NCBI RefSeq assembly: GCF_001652265.1
Contig: NZ_LWBS01000445.1
Span: 1-25,159 of the forward strand
DNA length: 25,159 nucleotides
From: Rhizobium leguminosarum
Lineage (GTDB): Bacteria > Pseudomonadota > Alphaproteobacteria > Rhizobiales > Rhizobiaceae
Direction of reading: 5' to 3'
A model generated the notes under the pieces. The model had not been told where the DNA came from. It saw only the letters and a program-made list of their open reading frames with translations, and did not search any database. The translations under genes and the position numbers were made by a program. Positions 14,687 through 23,376 of this stretch are shown here, piece after piece (the stretch's first letter is position 1; every line of letters starts with the position of its first letter).

Positions 14687-15385
14687 TTGGTAGCGACCAA
14701 GACGGAACAGCGAGGGTCATTGCGTGAGAGCACATATGCCCAGTTGAAGGACCTGATCCTCAGCGGCCAACTTCGCCCCTCGGAGCGCCTTTCAGAAGTT
14801 ACGCTTGCCAAGCGCTTCGGCGTCAGCCGCACGCCGTTGCGTGAAGCGCTGATGAAGCTTGAAGAGGAAGGGCTTATCGTTGGGCAGCGCAATTTTGGCT
14901 ACACTGTGACCGATCTCGACGTCACTAAATTCTGCAATCTACTGGTTGTTCGCGAAGCGCTCGATGTTTGCGCGGCACAACTCGCCTGCGAGATGGCGAC
15001 CGAGGAAGACCTCGATCGGCTTCGCGGCGTCATCGCCCAGATGGTGGAACTCAAGGAAACGACCAACGAGACGCCGTCGGACGCGGCGCGGAATCTCGAT
15101 CTTGGACTGTACATCCATCGCGTCATCGTCGAATCGACCCGAAACGAGGCCCTCGTGAGGGCGACGGATCAAATTTACCAGCAGCTTCGCCTGGCACTTT
15201 GGCTCGAAGTCCTTTGGGTTGATCTGGAGCACACGGATCTCGACGAGCACCGGGCAATCGCAGACGCCATCTGTGCACGCGACCGGGAGGCGGCGGCCGG
15301 TGCAGCGCGGGCGCATGTTCAAAGCTCGCTCAAAAACATGTCGAAGCTCCAGCGCATTTGGGCGCATCGCCGGGCAGCCGACTGA
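14687..15385 (+). CDS. GntR-family regulator with FCD ligand-binding domain
   Basis: The regulator has an N-terminal winged helix-turn-helix (SLRESTYAQLKDLILSGQLRPSERLSEVTLAKRFGVSRTPLREALMKLEEEGL) and a C-terminal all-helical FCD domain with the metal-site-like D..H pattern (NLDLGLYIHRVIVE, DEHRAIADAICARD, ARAHVQ). The TTG at 14687 is preceded six bases upstream by GGAAGGGG, a better ribosome site than that of the in-frame ATG at 14660, so the protein is 232 residues here, or 241 from the ATG. It lies between the two operons of the catabolic island and 32 bp before the permease gene. It probably represses both units and responds to the imported substrate or a product. Confidence 0.88.
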   Translation: MVATKTEQRGSLRESTYAQLKDLILSGQLRPSERLSEVTLAKRFGVSRTPLREALMKLEEEGLIVGQRNFGYTVTDLDVTKFCNLLVVREALDVCAAQLACEMATEEDLDRLRGVIAQMVELKETTNETPSDAARNLDLGLYIHRVIVESTRNEALVRATDQIYQQLRLALWLEVLWVDLEHTDLDEHRAIADAICARDREAAAGAARAHVQSSLKNMSKLQRIWAHRRAAD

Positions 15386-15417
15386 CGCAAACCTGATCTT
15401 TCACCACGAGGTCACGC

Positions 15418-16143
15418 ATGGCACCTATCGATAGTTACCTGACTCTCGTTGGCTTCGGACCGACGGGTTGGGGTTGGCTACTTCTGACCGCAGCCGCCAT
15501 GACAATCGGTGTATCCGTCTGCGGTTTTCTGGCTGGAACGGTAATCGGCTCGATTGTCACCTTCATGCAGTTGTCCCGCCACATGGCCGTCCGGTGGCTT
15601 GCGGATTGTTACACGACGGTTCTGCGCGGCGTGCCGGACCTTCTCGTCATCTATCTCTTCTATTTTGGCGGCAGCGCGTTCCTTGGATCTGTGGGTGGCT
15701 TGTTCGGCTATCAAGGGTTCATTGGAATGCCGGCCTTTTTGACCGGAACACTGGCGCTCGGCGTGGTTTCGGCAGCCTATCAGGCTGAAGTATTTCGCGG
15801 TGCCTACAGATCAGTGGCACGCGGTGAACTCGAAGCCGCCAGTGCCGTCGGCATGCGGCCATGGCCTAAATTCAGGCGTATCGTCGCGCCGCTCGTCCTG
15901 CGCTACGCCATTCCCGGTCTCGGAAACACGTGGCAACTTGTGTTGAAGGAATCGGCATTGATCTCCGTCACGGGTCTCGTCGAACTGCTGCGCCAATCGC
16001 AGATCGCCGCCGGATCTACACGCCGCCCCTTCGAATTCTACCTGTCGGCGGTCGTACTCTATCTCATCGTTACCTGGTTCTCCTCGATTGTATTCAGGCG
16101 AATGGAAGCTCGAACGACCCAAGGTGTCAGGAGGGCGTTATGA
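15418..16143 (+). CDS. Polar amino-acid ABC transporter permease (HisQ/OccQ-like)
   Basis: This 241-residue inner-membrane protein has about five membrane segments. The family marks are TTVLRGVPDLLVIYLFYFGG (66-85) and the EAA loop GELEAASAVGMRPWPKFRRIVAP, which docks with the ATPase. ATG 15418 follows GAGGT. Its stop overlaps the start of the second permease by four bases (ATGA), so the two are translationally coupled. It forms a heterodimer with that permease to import the ligand of the binding protein at 12537-13379. Confidence 0.92.
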   Translation: MAPIDSYLTLVGFGPTGWGWLLLTAAAMTIGVSVCGFLAGTVIGSIVTFMQLSRHMAVRWLADCYTTVLRGVPDLLVIYLFYFGGSAFLGSVGGLFGYQGFIGMPAFLTGTLALGVVSAAYQAEVFRGAYRSVARGELEAASAVGMRPWPKFRRIVAPLVLRYAIPGLGNTWQLVLKESALISVTGLVELLRQSQIAAGSTRRPFEFYLSAVVLYLIVTWFSSIVFRRMEARTTQGVRRAL

Positions 16144-16841
16144 CGGATATCGATTTCATGTGGGATTCGTTTCTCACGCTTCTGAGCGGTGTGCCGCTCA
16201 CCCTCGAGCTTGCGATCACGTCCATTCTGGCAGGAAGCGCCTTGGCGCTTGCACTCTCGCTGCTGGCCGTGACCGGCGGTGCAATGGGACGATCCATAGC
16301 CGGTGCCTATGTCTTCGTCTTCAGAGGTTCACCGCTCCTCGTCCAAATGTTCCTGATCTATTATGGCCTCGGCCAGTTTCGGCACGGGTTACAAGACCTC
16401 GGGCTCTGGTGGTTTTTTCGCGAGCCCTATTGGTGCGCGGTGCTCGCACTCACTCTCAACACTGCCGCCTACTGCAGCGAAATTTTCCGCGGCGGCCTGC
16501 GGGCCGTCTCCAGCCAGGAAATCGAGGCGGCACGCGCTTGCGGCATGTCGGGCGTTCTTCTGTTCAGACGGATCATCCTCCCGATTGCCATCAGGCATGC
16601 GCTGCCGGCCTACGGCAACGAAATCATCCTGATGCTCAAGGCAACGGCACTTGCGTCTGTCATCACAATCATGGAAGTCACCGGCCTGGCCGGAAAGTTG
16701 ATCGCAGACAGCTTTCGCGCTTTCGAGATCTTCGTCGTCGCAGGAGCGATCTACCTTGCGATCAATTTCGTCGTTACCCGCATTCTCATGTTGGTCGAAT
16801 TTTGGCTTTCGCCTCACATGCGCATGCGGCTGCAATCTTAA
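16140..16841 (+). CDS. Polar amino-acid ABC transporter permease (HisM/OccM-like)
   Basis: The 233-residue membrane protein starts at ATG 16140, overlapping the previous stop, with GGAGGG just upstream. A longer in-frame reading from 15930 is out of register with the first permease and is not real. Family marks are YVFVFRGSPLLVQMFLIYYGLGQF and the EAA loop QEIEAARACGMSGVLLFRRIILPIA. It ends 12 bp before the ATPase gene and is the second half of the permease pair. Confidence 0.92.
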   Translation: MTDIDFMWDSFLTLLSGVPLTLELAITSILAGSALALALSLLAVTGGAMGRSIAGAYVFVFRGSPLLVQMFLIYYGLGQFRHGLQDLGLWWFFREPYWCAVLALTLNTAAYCSEIFRGGLRAVSSQEIEAARACGMSGVLLFRRIILPIAIRHALPAYGNEIILMLKATALASVITIMEVTGLAGKLIADSFRAFEIFVVAGAIYLAINFVVTRILMLVEFWLSPHMRMRLQS

Positions 16842-16853
16842 ACGGGAGCATGC

Positions 16854-17657
16854 ATGTCTGGCAGGGGAACGGGTTTGGCTAGCGACAACAACGACAAAAG
16901 CGCTGCCGTTTCGGTTAAGGATCTTCGGAAATGCTTTGGCCGATTGGAGGTCCTGAAGGGAGTCTCGCTGGAAGCACATGAAGGCGATGTGATTTCCATT
17001 CTCGGTTCATCGGGCTCCGGCAAATCAACGATGCTCAGATGTCTCAATATGCTCGAAGTCCCCGACAGCGGGGAAATCCGTATCGGCGGGGAGATGTATG
17101 CTCTGAAGAAAGCCGGGCATAGAACCGAGCCGGCTGACCGCCGGCAAGTCGATCGGATACGCGAACACGTCGGGATGGTGTTTCAAAGCTTCAACCTTTG
17201 GTCGCACATGACGATCCTGGAGAACGTGATCGAAGCACCGGTGCACGTGCAGAAACGCAACCGCGCAGAATGCATCGCGGAGGCCGAAGCTCTGCTCGAA
17301 CGCGTTGGTATCGCCGACAAGCGAAACTTTTATCCTGCGCACTTGTCCGGAGGGCAGCAACAACGGGCTGCGATCGCGCGCGCACTCGCGCAGCGGCCGA
17401 GGGTCATGCTGTTTGATGAACCGACCTCCGCGCTTGATCCCGAACTCGTCGGTGAAGTGCTTAAGGTGATGCGCTCCCTCGCTGAGGAAGGCCGGACCAT
17501 GCTGGTCGTGACGCATGAGATGGCCTTCGCGCGCGAGGTTTCCAATAAAGTGGTATTTCTCCACAAGGGTGTCATCGAAGAGACCGGCGCGCCTGCTGAG
17601 CTTTTTTCGCAGCCGAAGTCTGAACAATTTCGACAGTTTCTTACGGGAACGAGGTGA
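16854..17657 (+). CDS. Polar amino-acid ABC transporter ATP-binding protein (HisP/OccP-like)
   Basis: This 267-residue cytoplasmic ATPase drives the amino-acid importer. It shows Walker [11 protein letters not shown]-loop VFQSFNLW, signature LSGGQQQR, Walker B VMLFDEP and H-loop VTHEM, all intact. An overlapping ATG at 16850 runs into a stop after ten codons, so ATG 16854 is used. It ends the GntR-permease-permease-ATPase unit. The residues around [21 protein letters not shown] are the insertion typical of HisP-type proteins. Confidence 0.94.
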   Translation: MSGRGTGLASDNNDKSAAVSVKDLRKCFGRLEVLKGVSLEAHEGDVISILGSSGSGKSTMLRCLNMLEVPDSGEIRIGGEMYALKKAGHRTEPADRRQVDRIREHVGMVFQSFNLWSHMTILENVIEAPVHVQKRNRAECIAEAEALLERVGIADKRNFYPAHLSGGQQQRAAIARALAQRPRVMLFDEPTSALDPELVGEVLKVMRSLAEEGRTMLVVTHEMAFAREVSNKVVFLHKGVIEETGAPAELFSQPKSEQFRQFLTGTR

Positions 17658-17708
17658 CGCCGCCTGACGTCCGGAGCGGATCTCGCCGGCAGCGCTTGTT
17701 TAGCGCTT

Positions 17709-17756
17709 GCGGGCCTGGGGCAGCAGGTTCATGCTTGTTCCTGTTTTGAGGCCCGC
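17709..17756 (+). terminator. Stem-loop after the ABC ATPase gene / in the cyclase leader
   Basis: GCGGGCCT (17709-17716) and AGGCCCGC (17749-17756) pair perfectly over eight positions, with inner CAGG/CCTG pairing (17724-17727/17740-17743). It may end the importer transcript, although no T-run follows, or belong to the 5' leader of the cyclase gene. Confidence 0.45.
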
Positions 17757-17759
17757 TGG

Positions 17760-17780
17760 TTGCGGCTGAAATAGCCGTAA
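17760..17780 (+). promoter_or_regulatory. Second leader hairpin before the cyclase gene
   Basis: TTGCGGCT (17760-17767) and AGCCGTAA (17773-17780) form an eight-pair stem with one G-T pair and a GAAAT loop. It ends 27 bp before the chosen start codon. Its role is unknown. Confidence 0.4.
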
Positions 17781-17807
17781 CAGTTGGGCTTTCGTGAGAC
17801 GCGTGCG

Positions 17808-20800
17808 ATGGAGTGCGCCGGCTGCGGTTTCGATATTCAAAGCGGTTTTGCTTTCTGTCCGCGATGCGGCGCAAGGCAGCCGCTTTCCTGCGCCGCCTGC
17901 GGCAATCCCTGTCAGCCCGATTTTGCCTTCTGCCCGAAATGTGGCGCGCCGATTTCCGGTAAAGTCCAACCCGCAACGAAGCCTAAGATCGAGACGGTAC
18001 TGTCTAAATCGGAGGGCGACGCCGACCGGCGGCCGGTAACCGTGCTCTTCGCCGATCTCTGCGGCTTCACGACGCTGAGCGAGCAGATCGACCCCGAAGT
18101 CATGCGGGTGCTGCAGAACGAATTGTTCGAAGAGATGACCCAGGCAGTCGAAGCCTATGGCGGCTTCGTCGACAAGTTCGTCGGCGATGCGCTGCTGGCG
18201 CTGTTCGGCGCGCCGGTCGCTCATGAGGACGATCCGGTCCGGGCGCTCGGTGCCGCACTCGATATGATCGGTCGGGCGACGCAGGTCGGCGAGCGCTGGC
18301 ACGCCCGCGCAGGCGTGCCGCTGCGTCTGCATATCGGCATCAATAGCGGTCCCGTCGTTACCGGCGGCTTCGGTGCGGTCAGTGCAAAATCCTATTCGGT
18401 GACCGGCGACACGGTAAACACCGCCCAACGCCTGCAATCCATGGCCGGCGAAAACGATATCCTTGTCGGGCCGTTGACCTATCGCCTCACCCGCCATGCC
18501 TTTGCCTTCGAGAGTCTCGGTGCGCAGGCGTTGCGCGGCAAAAGCGGAAACGTCCTTGTCCATCGGCTGACAGGCCTGTCGGAAGCGCCGCATACGGCGC
18601 GCGGGCTCGAGAGTCTCGGCCTTCAGGCGCCGATGATCGGACGGGATGCGGAAATGTCGCGGTTGCTGACATGCCTCGATCTTGCCTGCGGTGGTGCTGC
18701 GCAGCTTGTCCGCCTGATCGGCGAAGCGGGCATCGGCAAGTCGCGGCTGGTCAATGAATTCGTCGCGATAGCCAGCAATGCCGCCCGTTTCCAGGGCCTC
18801 GCCATCCGCAAAGCGACCTGCTCTCCCCTCGGCGAACAATCCTATGGAACGCTCGGCGCGGTCGTGCGCAGCGCCTATGGCATCGGCGAGCGAGACGATC
18901 TCGACAGGGCGCGGCAATTGCTGGCAACGGGGTTCCGCGCGCTCGATCTGACGCAGGAGGAGGTCGAGGGACTTTTGCCGCTCTTTCTGCATGTCCTCGG
19001 CCTCGGCGATCCCGATGGCGCGTTGCGGTACATCGAGCCGGAGCAGCTGCGGCGACAGATCTTCTATGCTGTCCGCACCGTCTTCGAGCGGCGGCTGGCG
19101 CAAGGTCCCCTGCTGCTTGTCATCGAGGATCTGCATTGGGCGGACGCCGCCTCGCTGGAAGTGCTTCGCTTCATGATGGACCGGCTGGAGCGCAGCCGGT
19201 TGATGCTGCTTGCAATCTACCGGCCGACATCGCAGACCGACCCACTGGACTCCAATCGTGTCAGCGTCACCGTGCAGCGTCTTGCCCCACTCTTTGCGGC
19301 CGACGGGCAGAAGCTGCTTGCTGCGTTTTTTGGCGAGAGCTATGCCAAGTTGCCGGTGACGATGCGCAAGCGCATCCTCGACCGCGCCGGCGGCAATCCG
19401 CTTTTCATCGAAGAAATCCTTCGGGTGCTGATCGACATGGGCACGTTGCACAATGACGGCCAGCGCTGGCATGTCGCAGCGGAAGACACGGATGTCGATA
19501 TACCGGTGAACCTGCAAGCCCTGTTGCTTGCCCGCGTCGATCGTCTGCCACAGGAGATCAGACGGCTGGCGCAAGAGGCTGCGGTGGTCGGCCCGAAATT
19601 CGATACCGCCCTGCTCCGCACCATCGCCACCGACCCAGCCGCCATCGATGCCGCATTGGATCATCTCTGCGATGCCAATATCATCGAGGAATTGCGTGGG
19701 CCGGATGCCGGCGGGTCGCCGGGCTATCGCTTCAGCCAGACGCTGATGCATGACGTCATCTATCACAATCTCCTGCTGCAACGGCGCATGGAGCTTCATC
19801 AACGGATCGGTCAGGTTCTGGAACGTCAATATGGCGCAGCGCCCGACCGGCCCGAGCATCTGGCACAGCTCGGCCATCACTTCAGCCTGACCACCGAAAA
19901 GGCCAAGGGCGCCACCTATCTGATGGCGGCGGGCGACCTGGCGCGCAAGGCCTACGCCAATGACGACGCAATGCGCCTCTACCGTCAGGCCCTTGCGGCC
20001 TTCGCAAACGAGGCGGAGGTGACACCGGAGCAACAGGCGCTCTTGGAGCGTCTTGCCGATCTCTGCGGCCCAGCGGGCCTGCGCGATGCCGCCTTGAACC
20101 ATTATCGGCGAGCGCTGGCGATCCACCGCACCAAAGACGATCCTATCGCCGCTGCGAGGATATTGCGCAAGATCGGCCGTTTGCATCTCGATGCAGGACG
20201 CCGCGATCAAGCGGAGACACATTTGGCCGAAGCCGAAGCGATGATCGCAACGATCGATGCGCCGGTCGAACGTGCACACGTCCTGCAGGAGCGCGGCCAT
20301 CTGGCCTTCCGCATGGGCGATCAGGCCGCTGCCGCCGAGTGGGCGACGCAGGCGCTGCAATGCCTGCAAACGCTGCCGATCGACGGGACGACTGAGGCCG
20401 GACGGGAGACGGCGCGAGCGATGGCGGAGGCGCTGAATACCAAGGGTGCGGCCTTTGCGCGGCTCGGACGTCGCCGCGAGGCCGTACAGGAAGTGGAGCG
20501 CAGCCTCTCGGTTGCCGAAAAGGCCGATCTGCAAAGTGCTGCCTGTCGCGCCTATTCCAATCTCGGTGTTCTCTACACGATTGTCGATCCTGCCAACGCC
20601 ATCAGAATCTGCCGGCGCGGTCTCGAGGTTGCGACCCGTATCGGCGATCTCGGCTTCCAGGCGCGCCTTCTCGCCAACCTCGCAGTTGCATGCTGTACCT
20701 TCACTGATCGCTGCGCCGCCGAGGGTGTACCAGCGGCGGAGAAGGCCGTCGAAATCGACCGGGCGCTCGATCAACGCGACCATCTCTCCGTGCCGCTGAT

Positions 20801-21053
20801 CGTGCTGGGCCAGATTCATCAGTGCCACGGGCAGCCGAAGCTAGCTCGTAGGTATTACGAGGAAGCCCTTGAGGTTGCGAAGGAAATTGATGAACCGCAA
20901 CTGCTCTTTCCGTGCTATGATGGCTTGGCGACACTCAGCCTTGAGCATGACGACATGGACGAGGCGGAACGGTATTTCACGCTGGCACAGGATGTGTGCA
21001 TCCGCCACAACCTCGATCCAGGCACGCTCGTCGTCTTGCCGTTTCTCGACTGA
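17808..21053 (+). CDS. Zinc-ribbon / class III adenylate or guanylate cyclase / AAA ATPase / TPR protein
   Basis: From ATG 17808 the product has 1081 residues; an in-frame start at 17784 would add eight. Residues 3-46 hold two zinc ribbons (CAGC...CPRC and CAAC...CPKC). Residues ~76-255 are a class III nucleotide cyclase with metal aspartates D83 (FADLCGFT) and D127 (VGDALLALFG), and N204/R208 in GDTVNTAQR, so it is probably catalytic. Residues ~275-520 are a STAND-like ATPase with Walker A GEAGIGKS (305-312) and Walker B LLLVIEDLHWAD. The C-terminal ~500 residues are helical TPR-like repeats. Such proteins are thought to link cyclic-nucleotide synthesis to protein or ligand sensing; the signal is unknown. 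It is cytoplasmic, with no membrane segment seen. Adenine versus guanine preference is not decidable by eye. Confidence 0.92.
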   Translation: MECAGCGFDIQSGFAFCPRCGARQPLSCAACGNPCQPDFAFCPKCGAPISGKVQPATKPKIETVLSKSEGDADRRPVTVLFADLCGFTTLSEQIDPEVMRVLQNELFEEMTQAVEAYGGFVDKFVGDALLALFGAPVAHEDDPVRALGAALDMIGRATQVGERWHARAGVPLRLHIGINSGPVVTGGFGAVSAKSYSVTGDTVNTAQRLQSMAGENDILVGPLTYRLTRHAFAFESLGAQALRGKSGNVLVHRLTGLSEAPHTARGLESLGLQAPMIGRDAEMSRLLTCLDLACGGAAQLVRLIGEAGIGKSRLVNEFVAIASNAARFQGLAIRKATCSPLGEQSYGTLGAVVRSAYGIGERDDLDRARQLLATGFRALDLTQEEVEGLLPLFLHVLGLGDPDGALRYIEPEQLRRQIFYAVRTVFERRLAQGPLLLVIEDLHWADAASLEVLRFMMDRLERSRLMLLAIYRPTSQTDPLDSNRVSVTVQRLAPLFAADGQKLLAAFFGESYAKLPVTMRKRILDRAGGNPLFIEEILRVLIDMGTLHNDGQRWHVAAEDTDVDIPVNLQALLLARVDRLPQEIRRLAQEAAVVGPKFDTALLRTIATDPAAIDAALDHLCDANIIEELRGPDAGGSPGYRFSQTLMHDVIYHNLLLQRRMELHQRIGQVLERQYGAAPDRPEHLAQLGHHFSLTTEKAKGATYLMAAGDLARKAYANDDAMRLYRQALAAFANEAEVTPEQQALLERLADLCGPAGLRDAALNHYRRALAIHRTKDDPIAAARILRKIGRLHLDAGRRDQAETHLAEAEAMIATIDAPVERAHVLQERGHLAFRMGDQAAAAEWATQALQCLQTLPIDGTTEAGRETARAMAEALNTKGAAFARLGRRREAVQEVERSLSVAEKADLQSAACRAYSNLGVLYTIVDPANAIRICRRGLEVATRIGDLGFQARLLANLAVACCTFTDRCAAEGVPAAEKAVEIDRALDQRDHLSVPLIVLGQIHQCHGQPKLARRYYEEALEVAKEIDEPQLLFPCYDGLATLSLEHDDMDEAERYFTLAQDVCIRHNLDPGTLVVLPFLD

Positions 21054-21127
21054 CCTGTCCTCGTTGCAGTGATCGCCGGAGATCGATTTGGCAAATCGAT
21101 TCAAAAACATAAAGGGAGGAACGAAAC

Positions 21128-21808
21128 ATGCAGGAGAACCACGCCGCAAGACCATTGCAGCCGGGAGATCGCGCGCCGAACGTGGTGCTGGATGCGATCA
21201 CCCGCCAGGGCAAGGTCGCCATCGACGATTTTCGCGGCCAGAAGCCGGTGCTCGTCGGGTTGTTCCGCGGATTGCATTGCCCCTTCTGTCGCCGGCAGAT
21301 CGCCGCCATGGCCGAACTCACCGGCGCATTGCAGGAGAAGGGCATCGATAGCCTGACCGTCGTCAACACGCCGATCGAGCGCGCCCGCCTCTATTTCCGC
21401 TACCATCCGCTTCCCAATCTGCTGGCGGCCTCGGACCCGGAACGGGTATCGCACAGGGCCTTCGGCCTGCCGAATCTGCAGTTCACCGAAAATGAGAATG
21501 AGTGGCCGCGCAAAGTCAGCATGAACACGGTGATGTCGATGCGCATCGACATGCCGGGCGAGCTTCCAGCGCCTATGGACCCGATGGCGGCGTCGGAATT
21601 CCTCGACAAGGCGGACGGCTATGAGTTTACCGAGGATGACAAGCAGATGATCGCCACCGGCCACGGCCAACTCGTCGGCGAATTCCTGCTCGATCGGGAT
21701 GGCGTCGTGCGCTGGTGTTTCACGGAAGTCGAGGAGGATGGCCGCCATATGTTCGGCGGTCCCGCCCCTCGGGAAGTGATGTCGGCAGCGTCGAACATGG
21801 CTGTTTGA
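21128..21808 (+). CDS. Peroxiredoxin-like thioredoxin-fold protein (AhpC/TSA-type)
   Basis: The 226-residue protein starts PLQPGDRAPNVVLDAITRQGKVAIDDFRGQKPVLVGLFRG, followed by the active site HCPFCRRQ (C51, C54) in a thioredoxin fold. The CxxC spacing suggests a disulphide reductase or an atypical peroxiredoxin rather than a classic two-Cys enzyme. A C-terminal extension carries GQLVGEFLLDRDGVVRWCFTEVEEDGRHMFGG, the usual second half of the fold. No signal peptide is visible. AAAGGGAGG precedes ATG 21128. It is 74 bp after the cyclase gene in the same direction but has its own strong ribosome site. It converges with the c-type cytochrome gene. Confidence 0.85.
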   Translation: MQENHAARPLQPGDRAPNVVLDAITRQGKVAIDDFRGQKPVLVGLFRGLHCPFCRRQIAAMAELTGALQEKGIDSLTVVNTPIERARLYFRYHPLPNLLAASDPERVSHRAFGLPNLQFTENENEWPRKVSMNTVMSMRIDMPGELPAPMDPMAASEFLDKADGYEFTEDDKQMIATGHGQLVGEFLLDRDGVVRWCFTEVEEDGRHMFGGPAPREVMSAASNMAV

Positions 21809-21880
21809 AGCGAATGAGGCCGTGTTTGAAAGGTCGGACGCTTGAACAAGGCGAGCGTTCCCGGTCCCGCATGATCGCCC

Positions 21881-22435
21881 TTATTCCATCCTGAACCTGG
21901 CGTGGCAGGTCGTGCAGGTCTGAAGCATGAGGTGGAACGCGTGTTCCGCCGGCATTGCCAGCAGCTCCTGCTCGTTGCGGACATGAGTGCCAAAAGGACC
22001 GCCGCCCATGGCCTCTCCGGGCTTCATGCGCATGCTGGCGGTCATCGGCCCCGGGTTCTTCTGCGCGGCGGCATCCAGTGCGACGGCGTAGTCGCGCAGG
22101 TCGTTGGCGAAACGATCGAACCGGTCGCGCTCTTCGAGGATGTTCTGCCTCGCCTTCGACTGCGGGCTGGCTGGCTCGGAGGCGAAATGTGCGGAAAGAA
22201 CGCTCCCGGACTTGTCACGGATGGCGTCGGCCGCCCATTTGAACTCGCTGGCGTTGTAGGCCGCCGGATCCTTGAACATGCTGGAGAGCGTCTTCGCCGC
22301 GGCGGCCATGGCCTTCATGTCCGCCTGCCGAAGAGCCACGACATCCTCGGCTGCCGGCAGGGGGACTGTCGTGATCAGCACAGCTTCCACGACGGCGAGC
22401 AGTCCGAATATGTTCACGAATATGATCCGTCCCAT
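21881..22435 (-). CDS. Cytochrome c556 / c-prime-type heme protein
   Basis: The 184-residue exported protein starts with a hydrophobic signal or anchor (IIFVNIFGLLAVVEAVLITTVPLPAAED). A helical mature region follows (LRQADMKAMAAAAKTLSSMF, FKWAADAIRDKSG, FDRFANDLRDYAVALD). The single heme-binding motif CTTCH is at the extreme C-terminus (174-178), the hallmark of the c-prime/c556 fold. Electron transfer or binding of small ligands in the periplasm is expected. The start is uncertain: ATG 22435 or ATG 22462 (nine residues more), neither with a clear ribosome site. It is divergent from the cytochrome b561 gene, 213 bp away, and the pair may share a promoter region and pass electrons to one another. 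Confidence 0.85.
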   Translation of the reverse strand: MGRIIFVNIFGLLAVVEAVLITTVPLPAAEDVVALRQADMKAMAAAAKTLSSMFKDPAAYNASEFKWAADAIRDKSGSVLSAHFASEPASPQSKARQNILEERDRFDRFANDLRDYAVALDAAAQKNPGPMTASMRMKPGEAMGGGPFGTHVRNEQELLAMPAEHAFHLMLQTCTTCHARFRME

Positions 22436-22648
22436 AAAGCTGCGTTCCGAATCCACGATCATGCCACTTGCTACCGATATCCGTTCTCATCTGGGCAGCA
22501 AAAGGGCGAAGGCTCTCCGATCACACCGCCATCTTGCGGCAGCTCTCGGCGCGCACTATGGGCAGACTTCTGTGGCAGCTTAGCAAAGGCCCGATCAGGA
22601 AGCGTTAACCGCCGCCGATTAGTCTGGGCTCTCGCTGGGAGAGGATAG

Positions 22649-23152
22649 ATGAAAGGTGGCTATTCGCTGGCCCAGATAGGGCTTCACTGGCTGGTCGCCC
22701 TCATGGTGCCAGTCCAGTATCTGACGGGTGGCAGCATCGGGAGAATCCACCACGCCGTCCACATGGGGATGACGCCATCGCCTTGGGACGTCGTCCAGCA
22801 CCAGCTCCACAACTACGCGGGAATGGCGATCGGCCTGTTCATGGGCGTACGCCTGGTTCTTCGTGTCCTTCACCCGCCCGAGACCGGCGCGCCTGGCACT
22901 TGGACCGGGCGAGCCGCCGCGACGCTTCATCACGCGTTCTACGCCGCAATCATCGGACAGGCCTGCATGGGTTTCGTCGCGAGCTACTTCTGGTTCGGGA
23001 TCGCGCCGTACCACGTTATCGGGTCGAGGATCATCCTGGCGATGGTCGCGCTGCATCTCGCCGCGGCGATCTGGCACACGCTCGTCGTCCGTGACGAGAC
23101 GGTCGATCGGATGCTGCTGCCGCGCCGGAAGCGGTCAGCCGACAATCTGTAA
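22649..23152 (+). CDS. Cytochrome b561 family membrane protein
   Basis: The 167-residue protein has four membrane segments and the His pattern of bacterial b561 proteins: H13 in IGLHWLVAL, H51/H54 in HQLHNYAGM, and H136 and H143 in the last helix (ALHLAAAIWHTLV). It would bind two hemes b in the inner membrane. Relatives oxidise quinols or superoxide (E. coli CybB). GGGAGAGGAT precedes ATG 22649. It follows the divergent c556-type gene and comes before the metal-related genes in the same direction. An operon is possible, but the 220-bp gap to the next gene argues against tight coupling. Confidence 0.85.
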   Translation: MKGGYSLAQIGLHWLVALMVPVQYLTGGSIGRIHHAVHMGMTPSPWDVVQHQLHNYAGMAIGLFMGVRLVLRVLHPPETGAPGTWTGRAAATLHHAFYAAIIGQACMGFVASYFWFGIAPYHVIGSRIILAMVALHLAAAIWHTLVVRDETVDRMLLPRRKRSADNL

Positions 23153-23376
23153 AGTGGCCAAAGGGACGGATGTTGGAGCGCCTCCTCGCTGACTGGAAAC
23201 CAGCGCCGGCCCCGACTGCATCGGCAATATCGTCACCGCCCTCGCCCCTCTCCTCACTTTCCGATCGAATCAATTCCGGGTGCCGTGCGTGATGTTCGCC
23301 ACATAAAGGACCCGAACATCGAGGACAAAGAGGTCGGCAATTGAAATCGAGCTGCTTTGCATGTAGCTCCTTGGGC
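23153..23376 (+). other. Intergenic region before the His/Cys-rich gene
   Basis: This 224-bp gap probably carries the promoter of the downstream genes. I see no convincing boxes and no CueR- or MerR-type operator. A weak inverted repeat GAGCT...AGCTC lies around 23349-23369. Confidence 0.4.

Noticed and set aside
17700..20828. 1042-codon minus-strand open frame opposite the cyclase gene
   Set aside because: It is antisense to a well-supported multi-domain protein, shows no family motif and has low-complexity Arg/Gln/His-rich composition typical of a reverse frame in GC-rich coding DNA.
21836..21861. Possible terminator between the peroxiredoxin-like and c556-type genes
   Set aside because: GGACGCT/AGCGTTCC pair only with a bulge around a long loop, and no T-run follows on either strand.
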